Shown: positions 1-6,383, counted from the first letter of the stretch. The stretch: DNA of 8,133 bases from Planctomycetota bacterium (GCA_016200125.1 JACQFK010000437.1:1-8133), one strand, 5' to 3'. Numbers and translations are program-made. Notes: generated by a model not told the origin, from the sequence alone.

Positions 1-753
1 CCCTCGCTCGGTCCGCTCGTGGTGGCCGCGGCCGCCTCCGACTCCCCGCTGCCCGCGGGCGTCGCGATCGGCGACTCGAAAAAGGTCTTCTCGCAGTCGA
101 AGGGCGTCGGGACCCTGGAGCCCGCGGTGCTCGGCTTCCTCCGGGCGCCGACCTTCGCCGATCTCCTCCGGAAGCTCTCCGCGACGCTGCCCGAGTCCCC
201 CTGGTACGCCGAGCCGCTGGGGCTGCCGCTCGCGGCGCCGCTCCCGGAGCTCGCGGGCTCCTGGGCGCGGATCGTCGAGCCCGCCGAGTTCAATCGGGCC
301 ACGCGCGAGCGCAACAAGAGCGAGTTCCTTTTCGAGATCGCGGCGGGGCTGATCAACCGGATCCGCGAGAGCCGCCGGGGCCCGATCCGCTTCATGGTGG
401 GGAAGCAGGGCGGCCGGGCCTTCTACCTGCGGGGGATCCAGCAGCTCATCTCGCCGACGGTGATGGTGCTCGAGGAAAGCCGGAAGCGCTCGGCCTACGA
501 GATCCCCGGCGCGACGATCGAGTTCCTCATGGACGCGGAGGAGCGCCACGAGCTGGTCGCGCTGGCGTCGATGATCGGGAAGTACGTCCGCGAGTGCGCG
601 ATGAAGCTCTTCAACGACTGGTGGGCCCGCCGCCACGAGGGCCTGCGCCGCACCGCCGGCTACGGCCCCGACGCGCGGCGCTTCTTCAGGGAGATCGAGC
701 CCAGCCTCGTCCGGCTGAAGATCGAGCGGACGAGCGTCCTCCGCCTCCGCTGA
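1..753 (+). CDS. RNase HII-like protein, 5' truncated by window edge
   Basis: The frame is open from base 1 and its first residues (PSLGPLVVAAAA) match the stretch just after the catalytic DEAGxGP motif of RNase HII, so the true start and first two acidic residues lie upstream; the GTG at 19 is probably internal. RNase HII cleaves RNA in RNA/DNA hybrids and removes single ribonucleotides from DNA. Counting from that GTG, GDSKK at residues 18-22 corresponds to the (D)DSKK motif. A strand with GKQGGR follows at 128-133. ALASMIGKYVRE at 181-192 corresponds to AAASIxAKVxRD, and TAGYGPDARRF at 212-222 to the C-terminal GYGT region. The family looks like the divergent RNase HII paralog I recall from Planctomycetes, not the housekeeping enzyme. 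Positions where I would expect catalytic Asp appear to be Gly128 and Glu174, so activity is uncertain. About 80 bases separate it from the next gene, which has its own promoter. Confidence 0.72.
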   Translation, partial: PSLGPLVVAAAASDSPLPAGVAIGDSKKVFSQSKGVGTLEPAVLGFLRAPTFADLLRKLSATLPESPWYAEPLGLPLAAPLPELAGSWARIVEPAEFNRATRERNKSEFLFEIAAGLINRIRESRRGPIRFMVGKQGGRAFYLRGIQQLISPTVMVLEESRKRSAYEIPGATIEFLMDAEERHELVALASMIGKYVRECAMKLFNDWWARRHEGLRRTAGYGPDARRFFREIEPSLVRLKIERTSVLRLR

Positions 754-793
754 CCGAAGCCCGAATTCCCGCCCCGGATTGTTCGCCGGATGT

Positions 794-799
794 TATACT
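794..799 (+). promoter_or_regulatory. Extended -10 box (TGnTATACT) of the WYL regulator gene
   Basis: TATACT at 794-799 is preceded by TGT at 791-793, making an extended -10. No convincing -35 is visible about 17 bases upstream. Transcription would begin near 806, giving a leader of about 30 bases that carries a Shine-Dalgarno sequence. The same TATACT hexamer occurs before the genes at 4824 and 7384. Confidence 0.55.
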
Positions 800-821
800 C
801 CGTGCAGGAATAGGTCATAGA

Positions 822-828
822 GAGGGAG
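822..828 (+). promoter_or_regulatory. Ribosome binding site of WYL regulator
   Basis: A purine-rich GAGGGAG-type Shine-Dalgarno stretch ends about six bases before the ATG at 835. It supports this start and shows the organism uses SD-led initiation for some genes. Confidence 0.6.
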
Positions 829-834
829 AAGCCC

Positions 835-1827
835 ATGCGACGCAAGGAACGGGGCCGCCAGCTGCTGCGGATCCTCAAGCTCATCAAGCTCTTCGAGCAC
901 TCGCGCTACGGGCTCACCATCAACGAGCTCTGCCGCGAGATGACCGTGACGCGGCGGACGCTCTACCGCGACCTGGAGATGGTCGAGGACGCCGGCTACC
1001 GCTTCGTCAAGGAGGGCGGCGGCGGGGGCTTCTCGAAGAAATGGCGCTTCCCGCCGGGGATGCGCAAGGCGCCCGACAAGCCCTACACGGAGAGCGAGCT
1101 CCTCTCGCTCTACTTCTGCATGAACCTGCTCCAGCCCTTCCGCGGCACGCCGCTGCGCGACGGCCTGGAGTCGCTGCTCGCCAAGATCGAGGCGACCTTC
1201 ACCGAGGAGGAGCGCGAGTACTTCGGCGACCTGGTCTTCACCCACGTGGCGAAGATGACGCCGTCGAAGGACTACCGCCGCCATGCGGCGACGGTGAGCG
1301 CCCTCTCGCGGGCCTGCCTCGAGCACAAGAAGGTCGAGGTCGTCTACCGCGCGGGGGACGACCAGTCGAAGACCTACGCCTTCTCGCCCTACTGCATCGC
1401 CTACTACGGCGGCGAGCTCTACACGATCGGCTGGAGCGACCACCGCCAGGCGGTGCGCACCCTGCGCGTCGACCGGATCAAGACCATCAAGCCGCTCGGG
1501 GCGAAGTTCGAGCGGCCGAAGGACTTCGACCCGGAGGACTACCTCGGGCGCAGCTTCGGCATCTATTCGGAGGGCGAGCAGGAGCGGGTGGCGATCGAGT
1601 TCGCCAAGGAGGCGTCGCGGACGGTGCTGGAGCGCGAGTGGCATCCGACGCAGCGGATCGAGCAGCACTCGAACGGGAAGGTCACGCTCAAGATGACCGT
1701 CCAGGGGCTGTCGGAGGTGGCGCGCTGGGTGCTCTACCACGCGCCCTACGCGAAGGCGCTCGAGCCGAAGGAGCTGCGCGCGATGGTCGCCGCGAACGCC
1801 GCCAAGGCGGCGGCCTCCCACAAGTGA
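835..1827 (+). CDS. HTH-WYL-WCX family transcriptional regulator
   Basis: A 330-residue cytoplasmic DNA-binding protein with the usual length and order for WYL regulators. A DeoR/HTH_11-type winged helix lies at about residues 8-58, with the recognition helix near TRRTLYRDLEMVEDAG at 39-54. A linker leads to the WYL domain at about 143-222, containing PYCIAYYGGELYTIGW (185-200), a variant of the WYL signature, and RTLRVDRIKTIKPL at 208-221. The C-terminal WCX-like region (about 248-325) includes AIEFAKEASRTVLEREWHP and ARWVLYHAPYAKALEP. WYL proteins are ligand-responsive regulators, known to respond to nucleic acids or nucleotides in cases such as PafBC, DriD and the phage-defence regulators BrxR/CapW. 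The ligand here cannot be read from sequence. The neighbours do not form a defence island, so a defence role is only a possibility. The start is fixed by the RBS; an upstream in-frame GTG at 802 runs straight into TAG. It ends 3 bases from the convergent cytochrome gene. Confidence 0.88.
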   Translation: MRRKERGRQLLRILKLIKLFEHSRYGLTINELCREMTVTRRTLYRDLEMVEDAGYRFVKEGGGGGFSKKWRFPPGMRKAPDKPYTESELLSLYFCMNLLQPFRGTPLRDGLESLLAKIEATFTEEEREYFGDLVFTHVAKMTPSKDYRRHAATVSALSRACLEHKKVEVVYRAGDDQSKTYAFSPYCIAYYGGELYTIGWSDHRQAVRTLRVDRIKTIKPLGAKFERPKDFDPEDYLGRSFGIYSEGEQERVAIEFAKEASRTVLEREWHPTQRIEQHSNGKVTLKMTVQGLSEVARWVLYHAPYAKALEPKELRAMVAANAAKAAASHK

Positions 1828-1842
1828 GCGTCACTTGAGGGA
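1816..1842. terminator. Putative bidirectional terminator hairpin over two convergent stop codons
   Basis: CAAGTGA (1821-1827), loop GCG (1828-1830) and TCACTTG (1831-1837) form a perfect 7-base stem. After a single A/A mismatch (1820/1838) the stem continues for four pairs, TCCC (1816-1819) with GGGA (1839-1842). The stem contains the TGA stop of the WYL gene and the TGA stop of the minus-strand cytochrome gene. There is no T-tract on either side, so termination would need a U-tract-independent mechanism. The pairing was checked base by base; its function is inferred. Confidence 0.55.
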
Positions 1843-4629
1843 CCCCAGGTAGTCGATGAGGTCGGCCGCCTCCTGCGCCGTGAGGTGCTGGAGCAGGGCC
1901 TCCGGCATCAGCGACTTCTGCTGCGGGACCATCCGCTCGACGGCGCTCATCTTGAGCCGCGTTTCCTTCTCCGCGTCCCGGAGGACGAGCTCCGCGTCCG
2001 TCTTCGACAGCACGATGCCGTTGATCACGTCGCCGGACTTCGTCTGGACGATCATGGCGGCGAACTTCGGATCGATGAGCTTGGAGGGCTCGAGGATCGA
2101 CTCCAGCAGCTGGGCGCGATTGTATTTCGCGCCGATCTTCGACAGCTCCGGCCCCGCGGTCTCCGGTCCGGCCTGGACGCGGTGGCACTTCGCGCACTGC
2201 AGGGTGGGGGCCGCGAAGATCGCGCGGCCGCGCTCGACGTCGCCCTTCAGCCCCAGGATCTTCTCGGGCTTGATGGAGAGGCCGAGACGCTCGCGGCGCT
2301 GGGAGGGCGGCTCGAAGTTCTCGAAGAGATCGCGGACCAGACCCGGCGGAAGCCCCAGCGCCTTTCGGATCGCCTCCGCGCGCTTCGCCTCGGGGAGCTT
2401 GTCGAGGGTGGCCAGGAGATCGAGCGCGCCCGTGGTCGAGCCGAGCAGGCGGTCGACCTCGGTCTCCGCGGCCGGCTGCCGGCCCCCGGACGCCGGCATC
2501 GCGGCGATCCAGCGCCGGAGCAGGCGGACGCCCGCCTCGTCCACGACGTCCGAGCCGATGTGGGGCATGCGCCCCTGGCCGAGCTTCGCGACCCGGAAGA
2601 GCAGCGCGGAGCGCGAGGGGTCGCCGGCGCGGATGATCTGGGGATCCGCCAGGTCGAAGCCGCCCAGCGCGGGGGGGACGCCGACGAGGTTCGTCTCCGA
2701 CATCGGCGTCTCGAAGGGCAGGATGATCTTCGCGGCGCCGCCGCCGCCGAAGCGGTGGCAGTGGGCGCAGTTGGTCGCGAGGTAGGAGCGGGCCCGGTCC
2801 TCGAGCGAAGCGCTCTCGTCGTTAGGATTCACGAGGGGGCGGGGCGCCGTCATCTTCGACGGGAGGATCGCCCAGTCCTGGAAGTCGCGCAGGCGGGACT
2901 TTTCCAGCTGCGCCCCGTTGATCGTCAGCGAGTATCCAGGCCAGGGGTTGTGGCAGATGAGGCAGGCCGCTCGCCCCAGCACCTTCCACTTCCGGCCGCC
3001 GCCCAGGGCGATCTCGGTCCCCTCGGCGGGGACGAGCGCCGCGTCGGTCTGCGCCTCGTTCCACACGTAGGAGTAGCCGTTCCAGGACTGGCCGTCGAAG
3101 TGGAGGACCTGGGTCTCGAGCTTGCGCCGGTCGAGCGAGAGCGTCTTGGCGAGCACGCTGTCCTTGGGCCAGACGCTTTCCTTCGGCCAGTCCTTGTTCT
3201 TGTCGACCAGCTGGATCGTCTCGCGGCCCGGAATCCCCAGCCAGCGCTCGCCGGCGGCGCCGTCCATCCAGGCGGGGGCGTTGATCGCGTAGGGGAGGAC
3301 GCCCGGCGAGGGGGCCTGCGACGCGGTCGCGCTGAAGAGTCCCGTCGTGCTCAGCGCGCGGGGGAAATCGGCGTTCCGGGTCCCGGCCTCGTTCGGCACG
3401 ATGCGGTGAAGCCCGCCGGCCTCGTAGTCGACGACCAGCAGCTCGCCGTCGGGCTCCTCGGCGAAGGCGACGATGCGCGCGGCGGTGCGGGCGGCTTCGA
3501 CCCGGTCGCCGAGCGTCGCGCCCTTCACCGGATTGGCGAAGACGCGCCGCGTCTCCCAGTCGCCGTAGAGGTACCAGCCCTCGAAGCCCTTGAGCTTCGT
3601 GCCGTGGTAGACGTAGCCGCCGGTCACCGACGCGGACACCGCGTGGGGCAGCACGTGGGCGGGCGGGAGGATCGGGGTCGGACCGCGCTCGCCGTCGGGC
3701 CGGCAGGGCTGCAGCCCTTCCATCACGCTCCAGCCGTAGTTGCCGCCCTTCTGGGCCGCGATGATCATCTCCCAGCGCTCCCAGCCGACGTCGCCGATCC
3801 AGAGCTGGCCCGTCTTGCGGTCGAAGCTCATCCGCCAGGGATTGCGCAGGCCGTAGCACCAGACCTCCGGCCGCGCCTTCGCGACGCCGACGAAGGGATT
3901 GTCGGCGGGGATCGCGTAGGGGCGCCCGTCGGCGGCGCGGTGGACGTCGATGCGCAGGATGGACGAGAGCAGGTCGCTCACGTCCTGCCCGGTGCGGAGC
4001 TTGTCGGGAGGCGCGGGGTCCTCGCCGTCGCCGGCGGAGATGTAGAGAAAGCCGTCGTTGCCGAAGTGGAGGTCGCAGCCGTTGTGGCCGCCGGCGAGCC
4101 AGGTGATGATCACCTCCTCGCTCGCGGGATCGAGGCGCGGCGGGTCGGTCTCGCTGACGCGGAAGCGCGAGACGCGCGATCCCTGCTCGAGGGGCTTCTT
4201 GCGGTCCTTCGAGGCGAGGACGTACATCACGTAGCAGAGGCGGTTCTTCTCGAAGCCGGGATCGAAGACGATCGAGAAGCTCTGGCCGACGCCGCGGCAG
4301 CGCTCGATCTTGTCCAGCCCGCGGATCTCCTTCTGCAGGTCGCAGAAGACGTCGGCCTTCGCGCAGTCCGGATCGTTGGGGAAGGAGTAGAGCATCCCCT
4401 TCTCCTCGACGAGGATGTAGCGCCTGCCGCCGGGGAAGGGGACCAGCGCGACGGGGGCCTTGAAGGTCAGGCGGGGGAAGGCGCGTTCGGCGCGGAGCGG
4501 GGGCGGAGGCTCGGGCGATCCGGTGAGGCGCGAGGTCGTCCAGGCCGCGCGCTCGCCCGGCTTGGCGTCCTGGGCGTCGGGCGCCGACGCGAGCCCGAGC
4601 GCCGAGAGAACGATGATCGTGCGAAGCAT
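1831..4629 (-). CDS. Exported PQQ-type sugar dehydrogenase fused to tri-heme cytochrome c
   Basis: Using the ATG at 4629 the protein has 932 residues and begins with a signal peptide (MLRTIIVLSALGLASA), so it should act outside the cytoplasmic membrane. Residues about 40-412 form a glucose/sorbosone dehydrogenase propeller. Family motifs are AGGHNGCDLHFGNDGFLYIS (from about 179, His182 as likely catalytic base), GLRNPWRMSFD and QLWIGDVGWERWEMI. Residues about 425-710 resemble the HNE_0200/SO2930-type cytochrome family (STTGLF, GVLPYAINAPAW, YSYVWNEAQTDA), with CLICH at 556-560 and CAHCH at 621-625; Met688 is a possible axial ligand. The C-terminal part (about 795-932) is the Pirellula/Verrucomicrobium-type heme domain, with CAKCH at 812-816 and SLMPEALLQHLT near Met908. 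It probably oxidises a sugar or alcohol and passes electrons through its hemes. A longer start at 4668 would destroy the signal peptide and overlaps a likely -10 box. Substrate unknown. Confidence 0.85.
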   Translation of the reverse strand: MLRTIIVLSALGLASAPDAQDAKPGERAAWTTSRLTGSPEPPPPLRAERAFPRLTFKAPVALVPFPGGRRYILVEEKGMLYSFPNDPDCAKADVFCDLQKEIRGLDKIERCRGVGQSFSIVFDPGFEKNRLCYVMYVLASKDRKKPLEQGSRVSRFRVSETDPPRLDPASEEVIITWLAGGHNGCDLHFGNDGFLYISAGDGEDPAPPDKLRTGQDVSDLLSSILRIDVHRAADGRPYAIPADNPFVGVAKARPEVWCYGLRNPWRMSFDRKTGQLWIGDVGWERWEMIIAAQKGGNYGWSVMEGLQPCRPDGERGPTPILPPAHVLPHAVSASVTGGYVYHGTKLKGFEGWYLYGDWETRRVFANPVKGATLGDRVEAARTAARIVAFAEEPDGELLVVDYEAGGLHRIVPNEAGTRNADFPRALSTTGLFSATASQAPSPGVLPYAINAPAWMDGAAGERWLGIPGRETIQLVDKNKDWPKESVWPKDSVLAKTLSLDRRKLETQVLHFDGQSWNGYSYVWNEAQTDAALVPAEGTEIALGGGRKWKVLGRAACLICHNPWPGYSLTINGAQLEKSRLRDFQDWAILPSKMTAPRPLVNPNDESASLEDRARSYLATNCAHCHRFGGGGAAKIILPFETPMSETNLVGVPPALGGFDLADPQIIRAGDPSRSALLFRVAKLGQGRMPHIGSDVVDEAGVRLLRRWIAAMPASGGRQPAAETEVDRLLGSTTGALDLLATLDKLPEAKRAEAIRKALGLPPGLVRDLFENFEPPSQRRERLGLSIKPEKILGLKGDVERGRAIFAAPTLQCAKCHRVQAGPETAGPELSKIGAKYNRAQLLESILEPSKLIDPKFAAMIVQTKSGDVINGIVLSKTDAELVLRDAEKETRLKMSAVERMVPQQKSLMPEALLQHLTAQEAADLIDYLGSLK

Positions 4630-4666
4630 CCCACACCCCCCGACCCTGAAGTCCACCAGAATACCC

Positions 4667-4694
4667 ATTTTAGTGGCCCGGCGCTTCGATACAA
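4667..4694 (-). promoter_or_regulatory. Putative promoter of the dehydrogenase-cytochrome gene
   Basis: Reading the minus strand, TTGTAT (4694-4689), a 16-base spacer and TAAAAT (4672-4667) resemble a -35/-10 pair. Transcription would start near 4660, about 30 bases before the ATG at 4629. A G-rich Shine-Dalgarno-like run (GGGGGGTG, 4641-4634) lies in that leader. The -10 box overlaps the alternative ATG at 4668, which argues against that longer start. Confidence 0.4.
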
Positions 4695-4810
4695 TAACCG
4701 CCCGCCGGAAATCTCCGGATCGAGAAGAAGCTCCCGAGGCTACATCCGGGCTTCAACCCCGACACGCCGAAGCGCCGGTAATTCTCATTTTTTCGCGCCG
4801 GGAAAGGCGA

Positions 4811-4816
4811 TATACT
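4811..4816 (+). promoter_or_regulatory. -10 box TATACT, leaderless start of small ORF/nucleotidyltransferase pair
   Basis: TATACT ends only 7 bases before the ATG at 4824, placing the expected transcription start at or next to the start codon. No Shine-Dalgarno sequence is present in the intervening GATAGCG. A T-run at 4788-4793 is at -35 spacing but is a poor match to the consensus. The 4630-4823 gap otherwise holds only the divergent promoter and short GC-rich repeats. Confidence 0.5.
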
Positions 4817-4823
4817 GATAGCG

Positions 4824-5024
4824 ATGGTCGGACGCTGGAAGGAACGGCTCAAGAAGCTCGGCGAGGCGAACGAGAAGGCCCGCAGCACGGAGACGCGGCG
4901 CCTCACCGTGAACCGCGCCTCGAGGATCCTCGAGGGCCTCCTCTCGAATCCGCCGGGCCCCGCGCAGTTTCGGGAGGACCATCCCGTCTCCTCCGGCCAT
5001 CGCACCCGCCGGAAGCATGTCTAG
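4824..5024 (+). CDS. Small basic protein, candidate partner of the nucleotidyltransferase
   Basis: A 66-residue, strongly basic, soluble protein with no signal peptide or membrane segment. The N-terminal half (WKERLKKLGEANEKARSTETRRL) and the following VNRASRILEGLLSNPPG look helical. The C-terminal tail FREDHPVSSGHRTRRKHV is rich in Arg, Lys and His. I do not recognise the family. Support for a real gene comes from the TATACT box just before the ATG, the clean 8-base overlap with the next gene (ATGTCTAG, start and stop interlocked), and its first position in a two-gene unit with a nucleotidyltransferase-fold protein. By analogy with AbiEi/AbiEii and MenA/MenT pairs, where the partner precedes the nucleotidyltransferase, it could be an antitoxin. 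It lacks the winged-helix AbiEi domain, so this is inference. It could also be an unrelated small protein. Confidence 0.55.
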   Translation: MVGRWKERLKKLGEANEKARSTETRRLTVNRASRILEGLLSNPPGPAQFREDHPVSSGHRTRRKHV

Positions 5025-5577
5025 CCCCCGGGCTGTACTCATCGCCTCCCTGGACACAGTCGACGCCGGCCAGTTCGAGTACCTCCTCTACGGCGGGCTC
5101 GCGGCCGGCCTCTGGGGCGAGCCCCGCTACACGGAAGATGTCGACTTCGTCCTCTTCGTCCCCGAGCGCCACGCCTACCGCTTCCTCCGGGTCGCCGCGA
5201 AGCACGGCTTCTCGGTCGACGAGGACCTGGCGATCCAGCAGATCCAGGTGAGCGGCTGGGCGCGCCTGCCCTTCGGCGAGGCGAAGAGCCCCTTGCATCT
5301 GGACCTCACGCTCGGCGACAGCCCCTTCGACAAGAGCGCGCTCGCCCGCCGCAAGCAGGTCGAGCTTTTCGACCGCAAACTCTGGGTGGCCTCGCCCGAG
5401 GACCTCCTGATCTACAAGCTGGTCTCCTGGCGCGACCGCGACATCATGGACGTGCACGCCATCGTGAAGCGCCAGAAGTCGCTCGACCTCGCCTACCTGA
5501 AGAGGTGGATCGGCTGGTGGGAGAAGCAGGGGATCGAGGGCGTCGCCAAGCGCTTCGAGGACCTCGGCGTCCGCTGA
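5017..5577 (+). CDS. Nucleotidyltransferase-fold protein (AbiEii/MenT-like)
   Basis: A 186-residue cytoplasmic protein with the minimal nucleotidyltransferase signature: GGLAAGLWGEPRYTEDVDFV at residues 26-45 supplies the Gly-Gly motif and the metal-binding Asp41 and Asp43. A third acidic residue is likely Asp96 in LHLDLTLG. WVASPEDLLIYKLVSWRDRD (123-142), with Lys134, matches the downstream motif of the AbiEii/DUF1814-like and related groups. Such proteins transfer nucleotides to a target, which for MenT toxins is tRNA; others in the fold are not toxins. It is shorter than typical AbiEii proteins, so it may belong to a compact subgroup. The ATG at 5017 is the first usable start after an in-frame stop at 4909 and has a weak GGAAG ribosome site. 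It overlaps the preceding 66-codon gene by 8 bases, suggesting coupled translation. It converges on the next gene with 3 bases between stops. Confidence 0.75.
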   Translation: MSSPRAVLIASLDTVDAGQFEYLLYGGLAAGLWGEPRYTEDVDFVLFVPERHAYRFLRVAAKHGFSVDEDLAIQQIQVSGWARLPFGEAKSPLHLDLTLGDSPFDKSALARRKQVELFDRKLWVASPEDLLIYKLVSWRDRDIMDVHAIVKRQKSLDLAYLKRWIGWWEKQGIEGVAKRFEDLGVR

Positions 5578-5580
5578 CCG

Positions 5581-6033
5581 CTACTCGGCGCTGCCCGCCA
5601 CGCGGCACTTCGTGCAGCCGAGGCCGTATTTCGTGATCAGGCCCGTCGGCTCGGTGGGATCGTTGCAGCCGGGGCAGTGGTGCAGGTACTTGTCGACGGC
5701 CTGCCGCGCGCCGGCGTGGGGGGCCGAGTAGAGCCAGGTGGGGACGCTGGGCGTCAGCTTCTGCGCGACCTGGCGGCCCAGCTGGTTGACCTTGCTCTTG
5801 CCGCCGTCGAGCTCGCCCTTGGCCCAGTCCTCGTACTCGCCGCTGGCGAACCAGAGCATCTCGATCGCGTAGGCCTGGTCGACCCAGCGGCGGAGCAGGT
5901 GGATGGCCTCGCGGGGCCCCTTGAGGCCGTCGACCGGGATCTTGCCGCCGCAGGAGCCGCAGGGCAACTCGTCCCGCGAGAGGCTGACCGAGAGCACGAC
6001 CGACCGTTTCGCGCAGGCGCAGGTGTCGCTCAT
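5581..6033 (-). CDS. Unrecognised Cys-rich protein with zinc-ribbon-like cysteine pairs
   Basis: A 150-residue soluble protein I cannot assign to a family. It carries two cysteine clusters: CAC at 5-7 with CGSC at 25-28 near the N-terminus, and CPGC at 120-123 with CTKC at 140-143 near the C-terminus. Each is suitable for binding one zinc ion; the C-terminal set has the spacing of a zinc ribbon. Between them lies a probably helical region with many aromatics (HLLRRWVDQAYAIEMLWFA, then YEDWAKGEL). HHC at 118-120 adds possible ligands. Its ATG overlaps the stop of the thiamine-binding gene by four bases (ATGA), and AAGAGGAAG on the minus strand (6050-6042) is a good Shine-Dalgarno site eight bases from the start, so it is translationally coupled. 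Its role is unknown; RNA, DNA or protein binding through the zinc sites is possible. Confidence 0.75.
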   Translation of the reverse strand: MSDTCACAKRSVVLSVSLSRDELPCGSCGGKIPVDGLKGPREAIHLLRRWVDQAYAIEMLWFASGEYEDWAKGELDGGKSKVNQLGRQVAQKLTPSVPTWLYSAPHAGARQAVDKYLHHCPGCNDPTEPTGLITKYGLGCTKCRVAGSAE

Positions 6034-6338
6034 GTGCGGAGCTTCCTCTTCAGTTTCTTCTCGACCGCGGCGACCTTGGACTCGAGACGCCCCCCGGCGC
6101 CGCGACGCCAGTCGCCCTTGATGGAAAACGTGATTCTGACACAGTCACGGGCCATTCCGTTCCAGCATTTCCGGACGACGGCCATGACCTCGTCCCAGCC
6201 GCCCTCGATGCAGGTGCCCATCGGCCCGAGCCGGTAGTCCAGGCCGCTCTTGTCGATGATCTCGAGCGAGCGGGCGACCCACTTCGACACCGAGGGCCCC
6301 TTGTCCATCGGCGACATCGACAGTTCGATCAGCAGCAT
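6030..6338 (-). CDS. MTH1187-family thiamine-binding protein (DUF77/UPF0045)
   Basis: A 102-residue protein whose whole length matches the small MTH1187/YkoF-like family: MLLIELSMSPMDKGPSVSKW at the N-terminus, then LDYRLGPMGTCIEGGWDEV at 33-51, and a C-terminal helix rich in Lys/Arg. Known members form tetramers of ferredoxin-like folds and bind thiamine or related pyrimidines; they are proposed to act in thiamine salvage or transport. No thiamine transporter or biosynthesis gene is visible here. It lies 53 bases downstream of the SGNH hydrolase on the same strand and overlaps the following Cys-rich gene by ATGA. The only distinctive sequence upstream is the CACAAAG repeat cluster, and no Shine-Dalgarno site precedes the ATG. 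The sequence GATATT at 6349-6344 could be a weak -10, which would give a nearly leaderless transcript. Confidence 0.82.
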   Translation of the reverse strand: MLLIELSMSPMDKGPSVSKWVARSLEIIDKSGLDYRLGPMGTCIEGGWDEVMAVVRKCWNGMARDCVRITFSIKGDWRRGAGGRLESKVAAVEKKLKRKLRT

Positions 6339-6351
6339 GGCGGAATATCAC

Positions 6352-6374
6352 CACAAAGCACAAAGAACACAAAG
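6352..6374. repeat. CACAAAG short repeat cluster (three copies)
   Basis: Three exact copies of CACAAAG lie at 6352-6358, 6359-6365 and 6368-6374 (CTTTGTG on the minus strand), the first two adjacent and the third after two bases. The stretch is AT-rich against a GC-rich background. It fills most of the 53-base gap between the SGNH hydrolase and the thiamine-binding gene. From memory, similar TTTGTG-repeat strings recur between genes in unrelated bacterial genomes; I cannot verify this here. Confidence 0.7.
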
Positions 6375-6383
6375 GGAAATTTT

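Noticed and set aside
19..21. GTG at 19 as the true start of the RNase HII-like gene
   Set aside because: The frame is open to base 1 and the residues before the GTG (PSLGPL) match the conserved stretch after the DEAGxGP motif, so the gene begins upstream of the window.
835..1827. WYL regulator as evidence of a phage-defence island
   Set aside because: WYL proteins regulate many processes and no defence genes, integrase or mobile-element remains adjoin it; the neighbouring nucleotidyltransferase pair lies beyond a large metabolic gene.
594..1838. A 414-codon + strand frame spanning the end of the RNase-like gene and the WYL gene
   Set aside because: Arg/Ala/Pro-rich and without motifs; it overlaps two genes with solid domain evidence in other frames.
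4630..4668. A longer start (ATG at 4668) for the dehydrogenase-cytochrome gene
   Set aside because: It would put 13 residues before an otherwise normal signal peptide, its ATG lies inside a likely -10 box, and no ribosome site precedes it.
4796..4809. CGCC/GGCG hairpin just upstream of the TATACT box at 4811
   Set aside because: Only four pairs in GC-rich DNA and located in the promoter spacer; too weak to call an operator or terminator.
1885..4818. A 977-codon open frame on the + strand opposite the dehydrogenase-cytochrome gene
   Set aside because: Its translation is a low-complexity mix of Arg, Ala, Gly, Leu and Val typical of GC-rich antisense frames, and it has no recognisable domain, while the minus strand encodes clear family motifs throughout.
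4785..5057. A 90-codon minus-strand frame opposite the small basic gene
   Set aside because: No promoter or ribosome site and no recognisable motif; it starts inside the nucleotidyltransferase gene and crosses the promoter of the + strand unit.
5556..5566. CGAGG-A-CCTCG inverted repeat near the end of the nucleotidyltransferase gene
   Set aside because: The one-base centre cannot form an RNA hairpin loop without losing pairs, and there is no T-tract; likely chance.
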